Shown in pieces: positions 5,903-6,946 of a stretch of DNA of 6,946 nucleotides. The notes beneath the pieces are model-generated. The model was not told where the DNA came from, did not search any database, and was given only the letters and a program-made list of their open reading frames with translations. Numbering within the stretch: the stretch's first letter is position 1; each line of letters begins with the position of its first letter. This stretch comes from Lachnospiraceae bacterium (lineage in GTDB: Bacteria > Bacillota > Clostridia > Lachnospirales > Lachnospiraceae). The stretch lies in the NCBI GenBank assembly GCA_017477005.1, contig JAFUXY010000009.1, positions 1-6,946 on the forward strand. The letters are read 5' to 3'. The translations under genes and the position numbers were made by a program.

Positions 5903-6946
5903 TCAGATCGGATACGCCAGATTGGCGGCATCCGACTTGTTCATATCAACGCCGGTCTGTCTGGCCTGCCGGATATTGAAAAAATCCTTCGCAACCTGCG
6001 GGAACAACGCATACGAAAGCACGTCCTCGTCCTGCTGCTTCCACTCCGCCATCTCAGACTCGAAACGCTTCAGACCCGGTGTCAAAAGATCTGCCGGGCG
6101 ACAGGTAATTGCCTGATCCTTCTCATCCCCCAAGACCTTGTCGACGATTTCGGGATTGAAGGGCTTGACGGTTTGCCCATATTTTCCAAGCAATATATCC
6201 TTTGTCTCCTGGGTCGCCACCTTGTAGCGCTCGCCCATCAATACATTGAACACCGCCTGTGTCCCCACAATCTGGGAAGACGGCGTGACCAAAGGCGGCT
6301 CGCCCAAATCCTTGCGCACCCTTGGCACCTCTTCCAACACCTCCGTCAGCTTGTCCTCCTTTCCCTGCTCCTTGAGCTGGGACAGAAGATTTGAAAGCAT
6401 GCCGCCAGGTACCTGATACAACAGGGTCTTGATATTCACGCCCAGCACCTTTGGATCCAAAAGCCCGGAATCCAGCGCCTCCTGACGCAGCGGCGCAAAA
6501 TAATCGGTGATTTCCGCCAACTTGGTCTGATCCATGCCGGTATCGTATTCCGTCCCCCGGAAGGCCTCCACCATGACCTCCGTAGCAGGTTGGCTCGTAC
6601 CCAACGCGAACGGAGACATAGCCGTATCAATAATATCGCAGCCCGCTTCGACCGCCTTCATACAAGTCATCGAAGCCACGCCGGACGTATAATGAGTATG
6701 CAGCTCAATCGGAAGGGAAGTCGCGTCCTTCAAGGCCTTCATCAGAATCGACGCCTCTCGTGGCACCAAAAGCCCCGCCATATCCTTGACGCAGATCGAA
6801 TCCGCGCCCATCTCCTCGATCCGCTTGGCCATGCTCATCCAATAGTCTAATGTATAGGCTTCTCCGAGCGTATAGGAAAGCGCCACCTGCGCATGCCCCT
6901 TCTCCCGGTTGCACGCCCGAACCGCCGTCTCAAGATTTCGCACATC
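5903..6946 (-). CDS. oadA: Oxaloacetate decarboxylase alpha subunit / pyruvate carboxylase subunit B carboxyltransferase, 5'-truncated by the window
   Basis: Catalyses carboxyl transfer between an oxoacid (oxaloacetate/pyruvate) and protein-bound biotin. The visible 347 codons begin at DVRNLETAV, which by family comparison is near residue 120, so about 120 N-terminal residues, including the first metal-ligand Asp, lie outside. Numbering from the GTG valine at 6943 as residue 1, the sequence shows KDMAGLL (53-59, the lysine that is carboxylated in pyruvate carboxylase), the metal ligands of LHTHYTSG (81-88), PFALGTSQPATE (111-122), LLYQVPGGMLSNL (174-186), the catalytic Thr of LVTPSSQIVGTQAV (T220), and CRPADLL (281-287). 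The Lys, His and Thr spacings agree with pyruvate carboxylase. The protein ends at SDAANLAYPI without an MKM biotinyl domain, so a separate biotin carrier is expected. The neighbouring sodium-pump subunit is not in the window, so oadA and pycB cannot be told apart for certain. Confidence 0.93.
   Translation of the reverse strand, partial: DVRNLETAVRACNREKGHAQVALSYTLGEAYTLDYWMSMAKRIEEMGADSICVKDMAGLLVPREASILMKALKDATSLPIELHTHYTSGVASMTCMKAVEAGCDIIDTAMSPFALGTSQPATEVMVEAFRGTEYDTGMDQTKLAEITDYFAPLRQEALDSGLLDPKVLGVNIKTLLYQVPGGMLSNLLSQLKEQGKEDKLTEVLEEVPRVRKDLGEPPLVTPSSQIVGTQAVFNVLMGERYKVATQETKDILLGKYGQTVKPFNPEIVDKVLGDEKDQAITCRPADLLTPGLKRFESEMAEWKQQDEDVLSYALFPQVAKDFFNIRQARQTGVDMNKSDAANLAYPI

Noticed and set aside
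5806..5931. N-terminal extension of DUF5717 to the ATG at 5931
   Set aside because: It would overlap the upstream gene's stop and translate the hairpin. The good ribosome site lies at 5833-5838, and the extension up to TTG 5826 has an atypical composition (Trp/His-rich).
5893..6000. Possible promoter for the operon at the end of the carboxyltransferase gene, with a TTGATA on the minus strand (near 5942-5947)
   Set aside because: At 16-18 nt spacing only GCCAAT or CCAATC follows, which is not a credible -10 box, so I do not call a promoter.
1..6946. Search for tRNA or rRNA genes, CRISPR repeats, insertion sequences or phage genes
   Set aside because: No regularly spaced repeats, no transposase or integrase motifs and no RNA-gene signatures; coding sequence fills almost the whole window.

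Overview
The window looks like the chromosome of an anaerobic Bacillota bacterium of the Lachnospiraceae/Eubacteriales type. Three things suggest this: roughly balanced base composition, purine-rich Shine-Dalgarno sites (GAGGAG, AGGG), and two neighbouring genes that I recognise as the DUF5717 and DUF5716 families, which I know from Lachnospiraceae annotations. All supported genes lie on the minus strand, so the biological reading order runs from the right edge to the left. All four visible stop codons are TGA, so TGA is a normal stop here.

Right edge (5903-6946): the C-terminal three quarters of an oxaloacetate decarboxylase alpha subunit / pyruvate carboxylase subunit B type carboxyltransferase. 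It ends without a biotinyl domain. A 76-nt spacer follows, holding a perfect 12-bp hairpin (5861-5892) that probably terminates or attenuates transcription from this gene.

Centre and left (1-5826): four tightly packed genes that look like one operon. In order they are: a 1179-aa DUF5717 protein with beta-sandwich domains around a long alpha-solenoid, starting at a TTG; a 414-aa DUF5716 protein whose first 290 residues read as a degenerate Hsp70/actin-like ATPase; a 277-aa protein with TPR-like helices; and the first 42 codons of an unrecognised lysine-rich protein that leaves the window. Spacings are 31 nt, 54 nt and an ATGA overlap.

The function of this operon is not known to me. My inference is that it encodes a cytoplasmic assembly in which an Hsp70-like core (DUF5716) works with two helical-repeat scaffold proteins. 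The oxaloacetate decarboxylase gene is probably only a neighbour. No RNA gene, CRISPR array, insertion sequence, prophage piece or attachment site was seen, and no gap between genes exceeds 80 nt.
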